Positions 9,091 to 16,450 of a stretch of 27,760 bases of DNA are shown in pieces. How positions within the stretch are numbered: the first letter of the stretch is position 1; each line of letters opens with the position of its first letter. The translations under genes and the position numbers were made by a program. Origin of the DNA: Bacteroidales bacterium UBA1182 (GTDB lineage Bacteria; Bacteroidota; Bacteroidia; Bacteroidales; Bacteroidaceae). Location of the stretch: the NCBI GenBank assembly GCA_002310015.1, contig DBYQ01000039.1, positions 37,649 to 65,408 on the forward strand, in the 5' to 3' direction. The notes under the pieces are model-generated. The model did not search any database and was not told the DNA's origin. It saw only the letters and a program-made list of their open reading frames with translations.

Positions 9091-9876
9091 CTAATTGCGG
9101 ATGTAGTTGAATTCTGATATATCGGAAAGCGGTTCTTTTTCTTTCCAGTGGCTGGTCACCCGGCAGAGTTCCTGGCCAAGGCCGTTGGTTGTTATGCACA
9201 GGAATGTGTTTGGTTCCTCCGTGGGATAGGTGTGATTCATTATGGTATCACCCATACGTGATTCATGTATAAACCTTATGCTGAGAGAGTCCGGACGGTG
9301 TTTCTCTATGAAATCCGGCTTAAAGCATATAAGAGCCATCTGGACATATCGGCGGTTATTGGTGTGGCCGTTGAAATCCAGGTCTATCAGGTTAATGGTA
9401 TGACCAAGGGTGTCCGATGGTTCTTCGGTCATGTTCAATTGTTTCCTGCGGCGATGCGGCCCCAGGAGCATATCCGGCACCAGTTCATCCGGAGGAATAA
9501 TGCCGTCGCATGATACAGGTTTGCGCTCAGACATGGAGATGAGTGACCAGCAACTGTTGCCGCAGGCAGCCATTCTCCCGGTGTGAGATTCTACGGCGGT
9601 AAACTCAAACCATATCCTCAATGATGACATCTCACTTATCCACACCGTCAGTATGATATCCTCAGTCCAGATGGCGGGCTCACCCTGCAGGTCAAGATTG
9701 ATCTCTGATATAATCCATGTCTTGTCCTGTTTCTGCATGTCAAATGCCGCCAGGCCCAGGCTGGTGAGATATCGTGCAACAGTATTTTCATGGAATGACA
9801 GGATGCCGTCTATGGTAAGCCGGTAATTACCGTCCATCTGCGATGCCGTTATGGGATAAGTGGTGCTGTATTTCAT
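9091..9876 (-). CDS. Acyl-ACP thioesterase (FatA/FatB-like)
   Basis: With the start at 9876 the product has 261 residues and a double hot-dog layout. The second domain carries the catalytic signature DLDFNGHTNN (residues about 165-174), corresponding to the D-x-N-x-H active site of plant and bacterial acyl-ACP thioesterases. The enzyme releases free fatty acids from acyl carrier protein in the cytosol. An in-frame ATG at 9918 would add 14 residues, but the only good -7 box (9898-9905) lies downstream of it and just upstream of 9876. The 9876 start also gives the usual N-terminus MKYSTTYPI. The stop is 49 nt before the receptor gene start on the same strand. Chain-length preference is unknown. 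Confidence 0.88.
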   Translation of the reverse strand: MKYSTTYPITASQMDGNYRLTIDGILSFHENTVARYLTSLGLAAFDMQKQDKTWIISEINLDLQGEPAIWTEDIILTVWISEMSSLRIWFEFTAVESHTGRMAACGNSCWSLISMSERKPVSCDGIIPPDELVPDMLLGPHRRRKQLNMTEEPSDTLGHTINLIDLDFNGHTNNRRYVQMALICFKPDFIEKHRPDSLSIRFIHESRMGDTIMNHTYPTEEPNTFLCITTNGLGQELCRVTSHWKEKEPLSDISEFNYIRN

Positions 9877-9897
9877 CTGTAAGTCTTTAGGCCGATG

Positions 9898-9905
9898 CAA
9901 AATTA
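9898..9905 (-). promoter_or_regulatory. -7 box for the thioesterase gene
   Basis: The minus strand reads TAATTTTG, an exact TAnnTTTG match, 21 nt upstream of the ATG at 9876. Its position argues against the upstream in-frame ATG at 9918. Confidence 0.5.
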
Positions 9906-9958
9906 TGAATAACGGCACAATAATAGTGTATCAAAAACTCCCCTTGTTGTATTTAAAT

Positions 9959-9973
9959 CACACAGCAGGGTCG
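9959..9973 (+). repeat. Partial copy (A') of the TGACACA hairpin repeat
   Basis: TCACACAGCAGGGTCG resembles the first half of the complete hairpin repeat that begins at 9974, giving a tandem half-copy plus full copy. The partial copy at 16451-16477 looks like the same tandem arrangement with about 8 nt deleted between the units. Confidence 0.5.
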
Positions 9974-10002
9974 TGACACAGTAGGGTCGGTTCCCTGTGT
10001 CA
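9974..10002 (+). repeat. 29-nt hairpin repeat, copy A
   Basis: The arms TGACACAG and CTGTGTCA pair over 8 bp around a TAGGGTCGG-type loop. It matches the copy at 12139-12167 at 28 of 29 positions. Further homology continues to the right: GATAATTG occurs at 10017-10024 here and at 12174-12181 after copy B, and a TCnGATACC motif follows in both. It lies in the 260-nt gap between the thioesterase and the Fib_succ lipoprotein gene. Confidence 0.85.
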
Positions 10003-10083
10003 TTTGTATAAAATCCGATAATTGATTACTGCGTATCAGATACCTCAGCCTTTGTGCTTTCTCGGCTCAGTGCAGAGGAAATC

Positions 10084-10110
10084 AAAAACTGGTGAGCAAG
10101 TGCCCACCAG
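10084..10110 (-). terminator. Rho-independent terminator of the Fib_succ lipoprotein gene
   Basis: On the minus strand, arms CTGGTG and CACCAG (10089-10110, with an inner GCA/TGC pairing) are followed by TTTTTGATT (A-run 10084-10088 on the plus strand). It lies 27 nt past the stop codon at 10137. Confidence 0.75.
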
Positions 10111-10136
10111 CTATTTATAGTATAGTAAGAGGGTGG

Positions 10137-12011
10137 TTATGGACAAACGGGTCGTATGTAATGACACTGACTGCGAGATTTAGAACCAATCGTATATGTG
10201 CCATCGTTATCTGATGATAATAATAAATGTGACGCTGCATATGATGAAGTCATCCACGAATCTGGATCGTCATCTAGCGTACTTGCCCAGTAATTACCTA
10301 TAGGTATAAGTATAAAATGACCTTTAAATCCATCCTTATTACTTGTTACTTTAAAATACGTATAGGATTGATTATAACCAAAAATATTATTCTTAATACA
10401 TTCAATCTTTTCCCATGTACAATTATCAATCAATTCTTTCATTTCATCTTTTGTAGGCATACGCCATTCACCGCCCCACATAATATGTGCTGCATCATCT
10501 TCTGGTTGTAGGGTGGTTAAATTATCTACAAATCCTTCATATCCATATGAACTATTTGTACAGTATTTAGTCAGTTGGGTTTCACTGCCGTTCTTGCAAA
10601 ATCTGTTTTCTGACCAACCATTATTATAATTATAAGTAGTGTCACCCCATTGAAATGTGCCTCCAGAATATTCAGGATATGATGCTCCTATGTTACATGT
10701 CGCCCACTTTACACTTAATCCAAGATCTACATACTCGCTAACAGCATGTTTTACAATAACTACACACTTGGCGGTTACACCCATACATGTTGCAGTAATA
10801 GTAGCTGTGCCTTCAGACCCCAGGATTACATACACAGCTCGACCTGTAATATCATTATACCCCCATGTGGATGCAGAAAGTGATGCGACATCAGGATTAT
10901 CTGATTTCCATATAATTGGGAAATAATTGTAACTAACGCTATCTATCTTGGCATCAGCATATAATTCAAGAACCTGGTAATCTTGTAAAGCTACGATAGT
11001 ATCTTTATTTAATTCTACGCTAGTAATACCTTTCCAAGTTTCAGATTTACATACAGGTCTTACATAACAATTACGACAACGTTCTGCGGAACTCAATATA
11101 AATCCCATCTCATTATAATCCCTATTCATAATTTGAATGGTTTGTGCACCTTTACCCCAACCATCATTTAACCAGTATTGACCATATGCGTAATAGAGAC
11201 TTGCACCACTTTTATCCAACTTGGCTGGTATAAAAATAGATTTGTCAGTATAACCATCAATTTTACTTGTAATCTTATAGCCATTAACATCACCTTGAGC
11301 AACCCATTCAAAAATGGTATTTCCTATAAGTTCTTGATATTGTTCAGGTGTTGGTATTTTCCAATTACCACCCCATAAGACATGGGCTACATCATCCTCA
11401 TCATCCAATGGGCTAGATAAATAATTCTCGCCATCGTATTTAGCTAAAGTAGGGATACCACTTATATACCACTTGTAAGTATTCCAGTTATATTTACTTT
11501 TGGTTTCAGTTTCGCCCCATGCATAATAGTCTCCAAGGTCTTCAGGTTTTTCAGCACCCACATTACACGTCGCCCAATTGACACTCAGACCTAAGTCAAC
11601 ATATTCTGTAACGAGCTGAATAGTAAGAGTGTTAAATGTTTTGACTTCTCCTTTGAACCATACGCCACCTTGATATACAAAAGCACAGTAGTAATACTTA
11701 CGGCCAGCTTTCAAATCTGTGGCTGTCAGGGCGTAGTTGTTGTTGCTGTCTAATTCTTTAGCAACTAGTTCTGTGCTATTATAGGATGTAATGTTCTCTT
11801 CCAGAGAATATAGTATGCCTACTTTGATCTCACCATTACCAGGTGTAATATTTGCAGTTCCAGATAATACTGCCGTATGTGTGGCAACTTCAGTAGCATC
11901 ACCGGTTACAACCACAGCTTTTTCTTGTGTTTCTAAGCTTTTCTCATCATCACAAGATACTATTCCCAGGAATAGAGCAGATATAGAAAGTAATGAGATA
12001 ATCCTTTTCAT
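10137..12011 (-). CDS. Surface lipoprotein with FN3-like, two Fib_succ_major modules and a Big_2-like domain
   Basis: From the ATG at 12011 the product has 624 residues. A lipoprotein signal ends at C20 (ALFLGIVSC). Residues about 30-130 look like a fibronectin type III domain. Two homologous modules follow (about 135-330 and 430-624), each starting with YVDLGLS(V)..WATCN(V/I)GA and containing (V/I)(L/M)WGG(N/E)W(K/R)(I/M)PT and a (C/H)YVRPVC-type ending, the pattern of the Fibrobacter succinogenes major paralogous domain. Between them, residues about 335-425 resemble an Ig-like Big_2 domain (IWKSDNPDVASLS, GTATITATC). An in-frame ATG at 12035 lies inside the -7 box and is unlikely. Function is unknown; an exposed binding or adhesive role is inferred. 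The gene is visibly more AT-rich than its neighbours, suggesting different ancestry. Confidence 0.85.
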   Translation of the reverse strand: MKRIISLLSISALFLGIVSCDDEKSLETQEKAVVVTGDATEVATHTAVLSGTANITPGNGEIKVGILYSLEENITSYNSTELVAKELDSNNNYALTATDLKAGRKYYYCAFVYQGGVWFKGEVKTFNTLTIQLVTEYVDLGLSVNWATCNVGAEKPEDLGDYYAWGETETKSKYNWNTYKWYISGIPTLAKYDGENYLSSPLDDEDDVAHVLWGGNWKIPTPEQYQELIGNTIFEWVAQGDVNGYKITSKIDGYTDKSIFIPAKLDKSGASLYYAYGQYWLNDGWGKGAQTIQIMNRDYNEMGFILSSAERCRNCYVRPVCKSETWKGITSVELNKDTIVALQDYQVLELYADAKIDSVSYNYFPIIWKSDNPDVASLSASTWGYNDITGRAVYVILGSEGTATITATCMGVTAKCVVIVKHAVSEYVDLGLSVKWATCNIGASYPEYSGGTFQWGDTTYNYNNGWSENRFCKNGSETQLTKYCTNSSYGYEGFVDNLTTLQPEDDAAHIMWGGEWRMPTKDEMKELIDNCTWEKIECIKNNIFGYNQSYTYFKVTSNKDGFKGHFILIPIGNYWASTLDDDPDSWMTSSYAASHLLLSSDNDGTYTIGSKSRSQCHYIRPVCP

Positions 12012-12032
12012 ATTTAGGTTCTTAATAATCCG

Positions 12033-12063
12033 CAAACATATAAAAAAATACCTGCATTACAAT
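12033..12063 (-). promoter_or_regulatory. -33/-7 promoter of the Fib_succ lipoprotein gene
   Basis: On the minus strand, TATGTTTG (12033-12040) is an exact -7 match, and ATTG (12060-12063) sits 19 nt upstream as a one-mismatch -33 element. The ATG at 12011 is 21 nt downstream of the box. Confidence 0.6.
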
Positions 12064-12138
12064 ATATTCTTTGTCCAAGCATCAAGAGCAGGAACTCTCT
12101 AGAGCCCACCGTACCAACCGAGCAACTTGGGATGCCAT

Positions 12139-12167
12139 TGACACAGTAGGGTCGTTTCCCTGTGTCA
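12139..12167 (+). repeat. 29-nt hairpin repeat, copy B (left flank of nuclease gene)
   Basis: The arms TGACACAG and CTGTGTCA enclose TAGGGTCGTTTCC. It is in the same orientation as copy C (13244-13272), and the two bracket the PDDEXK nuclease gene. It ends 2 nt before the -33 element of the nuclease promoter. Confidence 0.88.
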
Positions 12168-12169
12168 TC

Positions 12170-12201
12170 TTTGGATAATTGCATATAATGACATATCTTT
12201 G
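12170..12201 (+). promoter_or_regulatory. -33/-7 promoter of the PDDEXK nuclease gene
   Basis: TTTG at 12170-12173 and TATCTTTG at 12194-12201 are both exact matches to the Bacteroidetes -33 and -7 elements, with 20 nt between them. Transcription would begin near 12207, leaving a leader of about 100 nt that contains the structured element at 12204-12262. Confidence 0.7.
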
Positions 12202-12203
12202 CT

Positions 12204-12262
12204 CCATCTGATACCAAGGGGCATTCCACAAGGCATATGTGTGTCAGATGGGATGCCCCTTG
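12204..12262 (+). promoter_or_regulatory. Permuted inverted repeat in the nuclease mRNA leader
   Basis: CCATCTGA (12204-12211) is complementary to TCAGATGG (12244-12251), and CAAGGGGCAT (12215-12224) is complementary to ATGCCCCTTG (12253-12262). The order is a-b-a'-b' rather than a-b-b'-a', so the stems cross. They could form alternative hairpins or a pseudoknot. It begins at the predicted transcription start and ends 46 nt before the start codon. No known riboswitch class is recognised. Confidence 0.55.
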
Positions 12263-12308
12263 ATTGTTATGGATACCATTATTGTTTAACCAATTTATTG
12301 TTTGCACT

Positions 12309-13238
12309 ATGAAAAAGCAACAACCAGTGAGTGAGAATGAATCGCGGCTCCTTAAGATGGCAGCGGAGTTAGGAATCACCTTTATCGATTTGAAGCGGGA
12401 TTTTGCGTTCAAGTGGACCTTTGGTACACAAGGGCATGAGGATATTCTGCTGTTGCTCCTTAAAGGTTTATTGCCTGAGAAACATATCAAGAGTGTTCAG
12501 TTGGGGCCCCAGGAGCAGGAACCCGATAGAGAGGATGCTCAGGGTGGTATATTTGACATCTATTGTGAAACCGATGACGGCTCATCGCTGACAATAGAGA
12601 TGCAGGTTTGCCCTCATGATGATTTCAATGACCGCATGGTATTCTACTCCAGTTATCCTATCAGGAACAGGGTAGGTCAGGGCGCATCCCCCATGGGAAA
12701 ACATCCCAACTACCTTAGGTATAAGCTGCCGCCTATATATACCATCGGAATATTGGATTTTGAGCTTCAGGGAGTTAATAAGAGCAGCAGGGTAATACGT
12801 CATTTCAGTATTCGTGAGGATGAGGATGAAAATGCACAGTTTACAGACAGTGTTCACTACATTACGGTAGAACTGCCTAAGTTCCGTAAGACTACGTCAG
12901 AGTTGTCATCATTTCAGGATTTTATACTTTATGCAATTAAGAATATGGGTGTGATGAAGGTAATGCCGAAAGAATTTCTTGGAAAAGGTTTGGATAAGTT
13001 CTTTGAAACGTGTATGTTTGCTCACATGAATGAGGATATGCAGATGAAATATGTACGCCAGATGATGGCTGAGATGGATCGTGAGAGCCAGCTCGCCACA
13101 GCCATCATGCATGGTGAAGCTAAAGGACTTGCTGAAGGTATAGCTAAAACTGCTAAAGCGATGAAGGAAAAAGGGCTTGACTTATCTCTGATTTCTGAGA
13201 TTACAGGCCTGACTGAGGAACAGATCAAAGAACTTTGA
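12309..13238 (+). CDS. PD-(D/E)XK nuclease family putative transposase (Rpn/PDDEXK_2-like)
   Basis: The 309-residue protein starts MKKQQPVSEN at 12309. An in-frame ATG at 12264 would add 15 unrelated residues and begins right at the end of the leader stem. Conserved features are DFAFKWTFG (residues 31-39), FDIYCETDDG with D83, and IEMQ with E97 and Q99, the E-x-Q form of the PD-(D/E)XK core usual in this family. The C-terminus has a helical EAKGLAEGIAKTAKAMKEKG stretch and a small TGLTEEQIKEL helix-turn motif. Relatives include Rpn proteins, which cut DNA and promote recombination in E. coli. The gene is bracketed by direct copies of a hairpin repeat and has its own promoter and a 13-bp terminator. 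It therefore looks like a self-contained unit. It is cytosolic; the target is unknown. Confidence 0.88.
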   Translation: MKKQQPVSENESRLLKMAAELGITFIDLKRDFAFKWTFGTQGHEDILLLLLKGLLPEKHIKSVQLGPQEQEPDREDAQGGIFDIYCETDDGSSLTIEMQVCPHDDFNDRMVFYSSYPIRNRVGQGASPMGKHPNYLRYKLPPIYTIGILDFELQGVNKSSRVIRHFSIREDEDENAQFTDSVHYITVELPKFRKTTSELSSFQDFILYAIKNMGVMKVMPKEFLGKGLDKFFETCMFAHMNEDMQMKYVRQMMAEMDRESQLATAIMHGEAKGLAEGIAKTAKAMKEKGLDLSLISEITGLTEEQIKEL

Positions 13239-13243
13239 TATAA

Positions 13244-13272
13244 TGACACGGTAGGGTCAGTTCCTTGTGTCA
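13244..13272 (+). repeat. 29-nt hairpin repeat, copy C (right flank of nuclease gene)
   Basis: It starts 5 nt after the nuclease stop codon. Compared with copies A and B, changes in the arms (TGACACGG versus TTGTGTCA) replace pairs by G-U pairs, so the hairpin is kept despite divergence. The loop TAGGGTC is unchanged. Confidence 0.85.
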
Positions 13273-13280
13273 AAAAATAG

Positions 13281-13316
13281 AAAGGCCGGACAGTTTTGAT
13301 AGCTGTCCGGCCTTTT
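13281..13316. terminator. Bidirectional rho-independent terminator
   Basis: AAAGGCCGGACAG (13281-13293) and CTGTCCGGCCTTT (13303-13315) form a perfect 13-bp stem with a 9-nt loop. The plus strand continues into TTTT, ending the nuclease transcript. The minus strand continues into CTATTTTTTG, ending the transcript of the propeller lipoprotein gene (stop at 13330). Confidence 0.88.
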
Positions 13317-13332
13317 GGTCACTACTGTGTCA
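13317..13332 (-). repeat. Partial hairpin repeat, copy E, supplying a stop codon
   Basis: The minus strand reads TGACACAGTAGTGACC. The first 11 nt equal the start of copies A and B, then similarity fades. It is inverted relative to copy C across the terminator. Its first three bases are the TGA stop codon of the propeller lipoprotein gene. Confidence 0.6.
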
Positions 13333-14469
13333 TTTGATATGGTATAGCAGGAGTACGGGATTTCCGTCGCTGCTGTCTATCTCTTTTTTTATCTGTCGGC
13401 CCAGAGGTGTGAGTTCTTTCTCATTTTCAATCTCGCTTTTGAATAATGAGTTGAAGACCGTGACATAATAACCGCCCAAGACAGCGTTAGGGTTCAAGTA
13501 TTTATCAAATCCGGGTAATGTAACATGGTAACGCCTCACATCGTTATTCTTTATGATGTTGAGGACAAAATAATCTGATAAGCTCCAGAACATCAGTCGC
13601 CCATCAGAATAAAACAGGTAAGTACCGCCGTTGCAGAACGGCTCCTTCATTCTGTATTGTCCCAAAGCAATCATTTTTTGGATTCTGGCGGCATCACTTG
13701 CGTAATCTGTGCTGAGTTCCCTTATAAGCACGCTCTCCGGTATTCTCCATTTGTCTTCATATCTGAATGTGAGTAGCGGGCTCAACTGCTCATCTTTTAA
13801 AAGGTAAAGAACATTGTCATCATCACCCGGTCCGGGTATGATAAACATGATGGAATCAGCGGTCTGGTATATATTGCCGTTATAGAAAGAATGCTGGGCA
13901 TAATCCATAGGGCAGACATTCCTGCCTATTTCACCGGTTTCAGCATCTATCAGATACAGACCTTGATGATGAATGTTGTCATCTCCCGGTACGGAACTTT
14001 GGGCAAGCAGCGTCCTGCCGTTTAATGCATATAGTCTTGATACTCCCGGAAAATCAGAGCACTCGCCCATGTAGTTACAGTTCAGGCCCTGATACCTTAT
14101 CAGCCTGTTATCGGTGGTACGGATAAACAGGATGCTGTCATCAGGAGTGTATGCACAGCTTTCAATCCAGAGATACTCTCCGTGCCCCCTTCCATATTTG
14201 TCAAGCTTAGCTATAACCGAGTCTCCTTTTATCCAATATATAACCCGATGATTCTCTGAAATGCAGAACAACAGATCGCCTATACCCTGGCACGTCTCTA
14301 TGCCCTCCATCAGATAGGGACTCTTAACGGAGAATACCCGGACATCACAGGCGATGTCTTCAAAATTCACATCCTCAATAATGTCATCAGGTAATAACAA
14401 GGAGGTACTCTTATTTCCGGAACATCCTAACAGGGATAAAAATGCAAGGACTATAATAGGTTTCCTCAT
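13330..14469 (-). CDS. TolB-like/six-bladed beta-propeller lipoprotein
   Basis: The 379-residue protein has a lipoprotein signal ending at C16 (FLSLLGC). The body shows short repeating beta-strand segments (for example GIGDLLFCISENHRVIYWI, DSIMFIIPGPGDDDNVLYLL, TYLFYSDGRLMFWSL). The last residues, NPVLLLYHIK, resemble the endings of Bacteroidales BF3164-type or TolB-like propeller lipoproteins. These are abundant cell-envelope proteins of unknown job, possibly sensory or binding. It has its own -7 box at 14500-14507 and shares a bidirectional terminator with the convergent nuclease gene. The stop codon lies inside partial repeat copy E, so the original C-terminus might have differed slightly. 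Specific function is not known. Confidence 0.75.
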   Translation of the reverse strand: MRKPIIVLAFLSLLGCSGNKSTSLLLPDDIIEDVNFEDIACDVRVFSVKSPYLMEGIETCQGIGDLLFCISENHRVIYWIKGDSVIAKLDKYGRGHGEYLWIESCAYTPDDSILFIRTTDNRLIRYQGLNCNYMGECSDFPGVSRLYALNGRTLLAQSSVPGDDNIHHQGLYLIDAETGEIGRNVCPMDYAQHSFYNGNIYQTADSIMFIIPGPGDDDNVLYLLKDEQLSPLLTFRYEDKWRIPESVLIRELSTDYASDAARIQKMIALGQYRMKEPFCNGGTYLFYSDGRLMFWSLSDYFVLNIIKNNDVRRYHVTLPGFDKYLNPNAVLGGYYVTVFNSLFKSEIENEKELTPLGRQIKKEIDSSDGNPVLLLYHIK

Positions 14470-14499
14470 AATTAAGTGTGGAATTGGTTACAAACAAGG

Positions 14500-14507
14500 C
14501 AAAGATA
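14500..14507 (-). promoter_or_regulatory. -7 box for the propeller lipoprotein gene
   Basis: The minus strand reads TATCTTTG, an exact TAnnTTTG match, 30 nt upstream of the ATG at 14469 and between that gene and the end of the glsB-like gene. No -33 element is evident. Confidence 0.5.
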
Positions 14508-14512
14508 ACACA

Positions 14513-15505
14513 TTATTTGAATTCTATCTCCGGAGTTATCAGGTCTGTGCGGCGGATGCGGCGGAAACGTGGCATGCGTTTTTCTATGAAGGCCCGGATG
14601 TGACGCTCTTTCTTTTCCAGATTAATCTCGCTGAAACGGATCATCAGGCCGGTCTCAATGGCATCTGACAGTTCATCATTTATCGTGGAGCCGAATATCT
14701 TCATGGTTGATGACGTGTTGATGTATGAGTTGATGAGCGGCGGGATGTTTGTGCCCAGGCGGTGTACGGCATCCTTTAGGTTGCGGTAATCGGCCTTGAG
14801 GCGGTCATCATTAAGGAGCAGTTCAAGAATTCTGGGGTCTGTATCAGGAACCATTGTCTGATATGGACGTACCAGGCAGTCGTTGTCAGGGAAATGTTTC
14901 TCCAGAAAGTGCAGTATCAACTCACGGGCGGCTTTGTCATATGAGTTGTATATGGTCATCTTGCCGAACAGATAGTCTATGCCGGGACTGCTCAGTACCA
15001 CTCCGGTTATTCCGTCCCAGAGATTATCAAGCGTAAAGAGTGATTTGCGTCCGGCTGCCGCAGTCTGGTACTCCGGCTTTACGAATGAACGGCCCAGCTC
15101 CATAGTATATGGAAGATAATCCCTGATGAACTTGTCAGTAAAGTGATAGAGATGTGATGAGGTAACCTTGGGCTGGCCTTTCTCATCAAAGCCTACATCA
15201 GTACCCAGGATATAGCGGTAACCGCCTATGATGGCCTGTGCATCAGGATCCCATACTATTATCTGCTGATATGGCTTATCCATCAGGTCATACTCATCAA
15301 GGTCCATTGACTTTCCCGAGCAGCCGCCGGCGGCACGGTAGGTAATCTCACGCAGGCGTCCTATCTCACGGAGCGTATTGGGGGCATTGTGACAATCCAC
15401 CACATAGAGTTCGTTGCCGCCTTTGTTGGTGTCCATAAGTTTGCGCTCATCCGTAAGTTCTGCCTTGATAAGTTCCAATGCTACCGGTTCAATTATCTTT
15501 TCCAT
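14513..15505 (-). CDS. glsB: GNAT/OlsB-type N-acyltransferase, glycine-lipid synthase subunit
   Basis: The 330-residue protein matches the hemolysin/OlsB-like N-acyltransferase pattern: LREITYRAAGGCSG near residue 55, YRYILGTD near 95, and ELGRSFVKPEYQ near 145, the last being the acyl-donor binding signature. In Bacteroides the GlsB/GlsA pair makes N-acyl-glycine and then the O-acylated glycine (commendamide-derived) lipid. The partner-type O-acyltransferase lies 15 nt upstream in the same operon, which supports the assignment. The basic C-terminal tail (RMPRFRRIRR) may contact the membrane. There is no signal peptide, so it should act at the inner face of the membrane. The name rests on family pattern and gene order; serine or other amino-acid acceptors are possible. 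Confidence 0.78.
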   Translation of the reverse strand: MEKIIEPVALELIKAELTDERKLMDTNKGGNELYVVDCHNAPNTLREIGRLREITYRAAGGCSGKSMDLDEYDLMDKPYQQIIVWDPDAQAIIGGYRYILGTDVGFDEKGQPKVTSSHLYHFTDKFIRDYLPYTMELGRSFVKPEYQTAAAGRKSLFTLDNLWDGITGVVLSSPGIDYLFGKMTIYNSYDKAARELILHFLEKHFPDNDCLVRPYQTMVPDTDPRILELLLNDDRLKADYRNLKDAVHRLGTNIPPLINSYINTSSTMKIFGSTINDELSDAIETGLMIRFSEINLEKKERHIRAFIEKRMPRFRRIRRTDLITPEIEFK

Positions 15506-15520
15506 GTGTTTGTCTGTTTT

Positions 15521-16306
15521 TTACAATCCATATACTATATCTTTCATATAATCAGTCCATTGGGTGATGCTTCGGCTTTCGTCGAACGTGCTTGCCGGTA
15601 TAGGGCTGCCTATTACGACCCTGTATGTTTTGCCTTGAGCACGGTACATCTCATCGGGCAGGAAGAGCATGCCCAACGGAAAACGCAGCTTGAAGTATTT
15701 CTCAAGCCGGCCTATACGGTAGAAACGGCGTGAGTTGGTACCGTAAAAATGTATGGGAACTATCGCTCTGCCTGTTTCAATGCTCTTTTGCAGGAATGTC
15801 TTTTTCCACTTTGGGTCCCGGATTACACCGTCAATCTTTCTTGATACCTTACCGGCGGGGAGAACCAGCATATTGGCACCGCTGCTGAAAGCGTTATCTA
15901 TGTTGTCTTTCAGGGCGCGGCTCTGCATTCCCACCTTGTTTACGGGGACAATCATCGGGGCAAGCCCCTGAATGTTGGTCAGGAAATCATTTCCCAGCAT
16001 CATCACATCCGGATTCTTTGCCCCTATGATGTGCAGTAGGGCCAATCCGTCAGCGCCTCCCAGCGGATGGTTTGATACAAATGTGTACGGACCGCCCTCC
16101 GGAATGGTGCCCTCTACCTGGAGTGATATGTTCAGGTACTCCAGCGCCTTGGTGCAGAATTCCACACCGCTGTAGCCTTTTGCAAAGAATACATTCAGGA
16201 AATCCTGATGAATAAGACGCTTAAGGTACCACGTGAGCAGACGCGGCGCCTTGCCGAATTTCTTCTGCAGGATCAGTTCAATGTCTATCCCTTTTGCCTC
16301 ATTCAT
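15521..16306 (-). CDS. glsA: PlsC/OlsA-type O-acyltransferase of glycine-lipid synthesis
   Basis: The 261-residue protein is a lysophospholipid-acyltransferase-like enzyme with the active-site stretch SNHPLGGADG (H80, D86), the longer-spaced form of the HX4D motif seen in hemolysin-type/OlsA-like acyltransferases. Further motifs are VPVNKVG and VLPAGKVSR (acceptor binding), then IVPIHFYGTNSR. It would add the second, ester-linked fatty acid to the N-acylated amino acid made by the GNAT enzyme encoded 15 nt downstream. It is the first gene of the two-gene operon, with an exact -7 box 25 nt upstream. It is membrane-associated with no clear signal peptide. An older annotation as 'putative hemolysin' would refer to the same family. 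Confidence 0.78.
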   Translation of the reverse strand: MNEAKGIDIELILQKKFGKAPRLLTWYLKRLIHQDFLNVFFAKGYSGVEFCTKALEYLNISLQVEGTIPEGGPYTFVSNHPLGGADGLALLHIIGAKNPDVMMLGNDFLTNIQGLAPMIVPVNKVGMQSRALKDNIDNAFSSGANMLVLPAGKVSRKIDGVIRDPKWKKTFLQKSIETGRAIVPIHFYGTNSRRFYRIGRLEKYFKLRFPLGMLFLPDEMYRAQGKTYRVVIGSPIPASTFDESRSITQWTDYMKDIVYGL

Positions 16307-16330
16307 CCAGTGGTGCGGTTTTGTGCATCA

Positions 16331-16338
16331 CAAAAATA
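16331..16338 (-). promoter_or_regulatory. -7 box for the glsA-glsB operon
   Basis: The minus strand reads TATTTTTG, an exact TAnnTTTG match, 24 nt upstream of the ATG at 16306. The 152-nt gap to the symporter gene also holds a 15-nt palindrome, TAGAATC-T-GATTCTA, at 16408-16422, a possible operator. Confidence 0.5.
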
Positions 16339-16450
16339 GAATCTGCCGAATAAACAACCTAACTGGCCGGAAAATGCGGAAAAAGTGCCAACAATGTGTT
16401 CTCTGTGTAGAATCTGATTCTAAATGGAGGCTAATATTGGGGGCGTTGCA

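Noticed and set aside
9877..9918. An upstream in-frame ATG for the thioesterase
   Set aside because: The only good -7 box (9898-9905) would fall inside the coding sequence, and the extra 14 residues do not resemble the family.
12264..12308. An upstream in-frame ATG for the nuclease
   Set aside because: It begins right after the leader stem, adds residues unlike the family, and the MKKQQP start at 12309 fits better.
9974..13272. A CRISPR array formed by the repeated 29-nt sequence
   Set aside because: Copies are hundreds of bases to about 2 kb apart, not regularly spaced, and flank genes; no cas gene is present.
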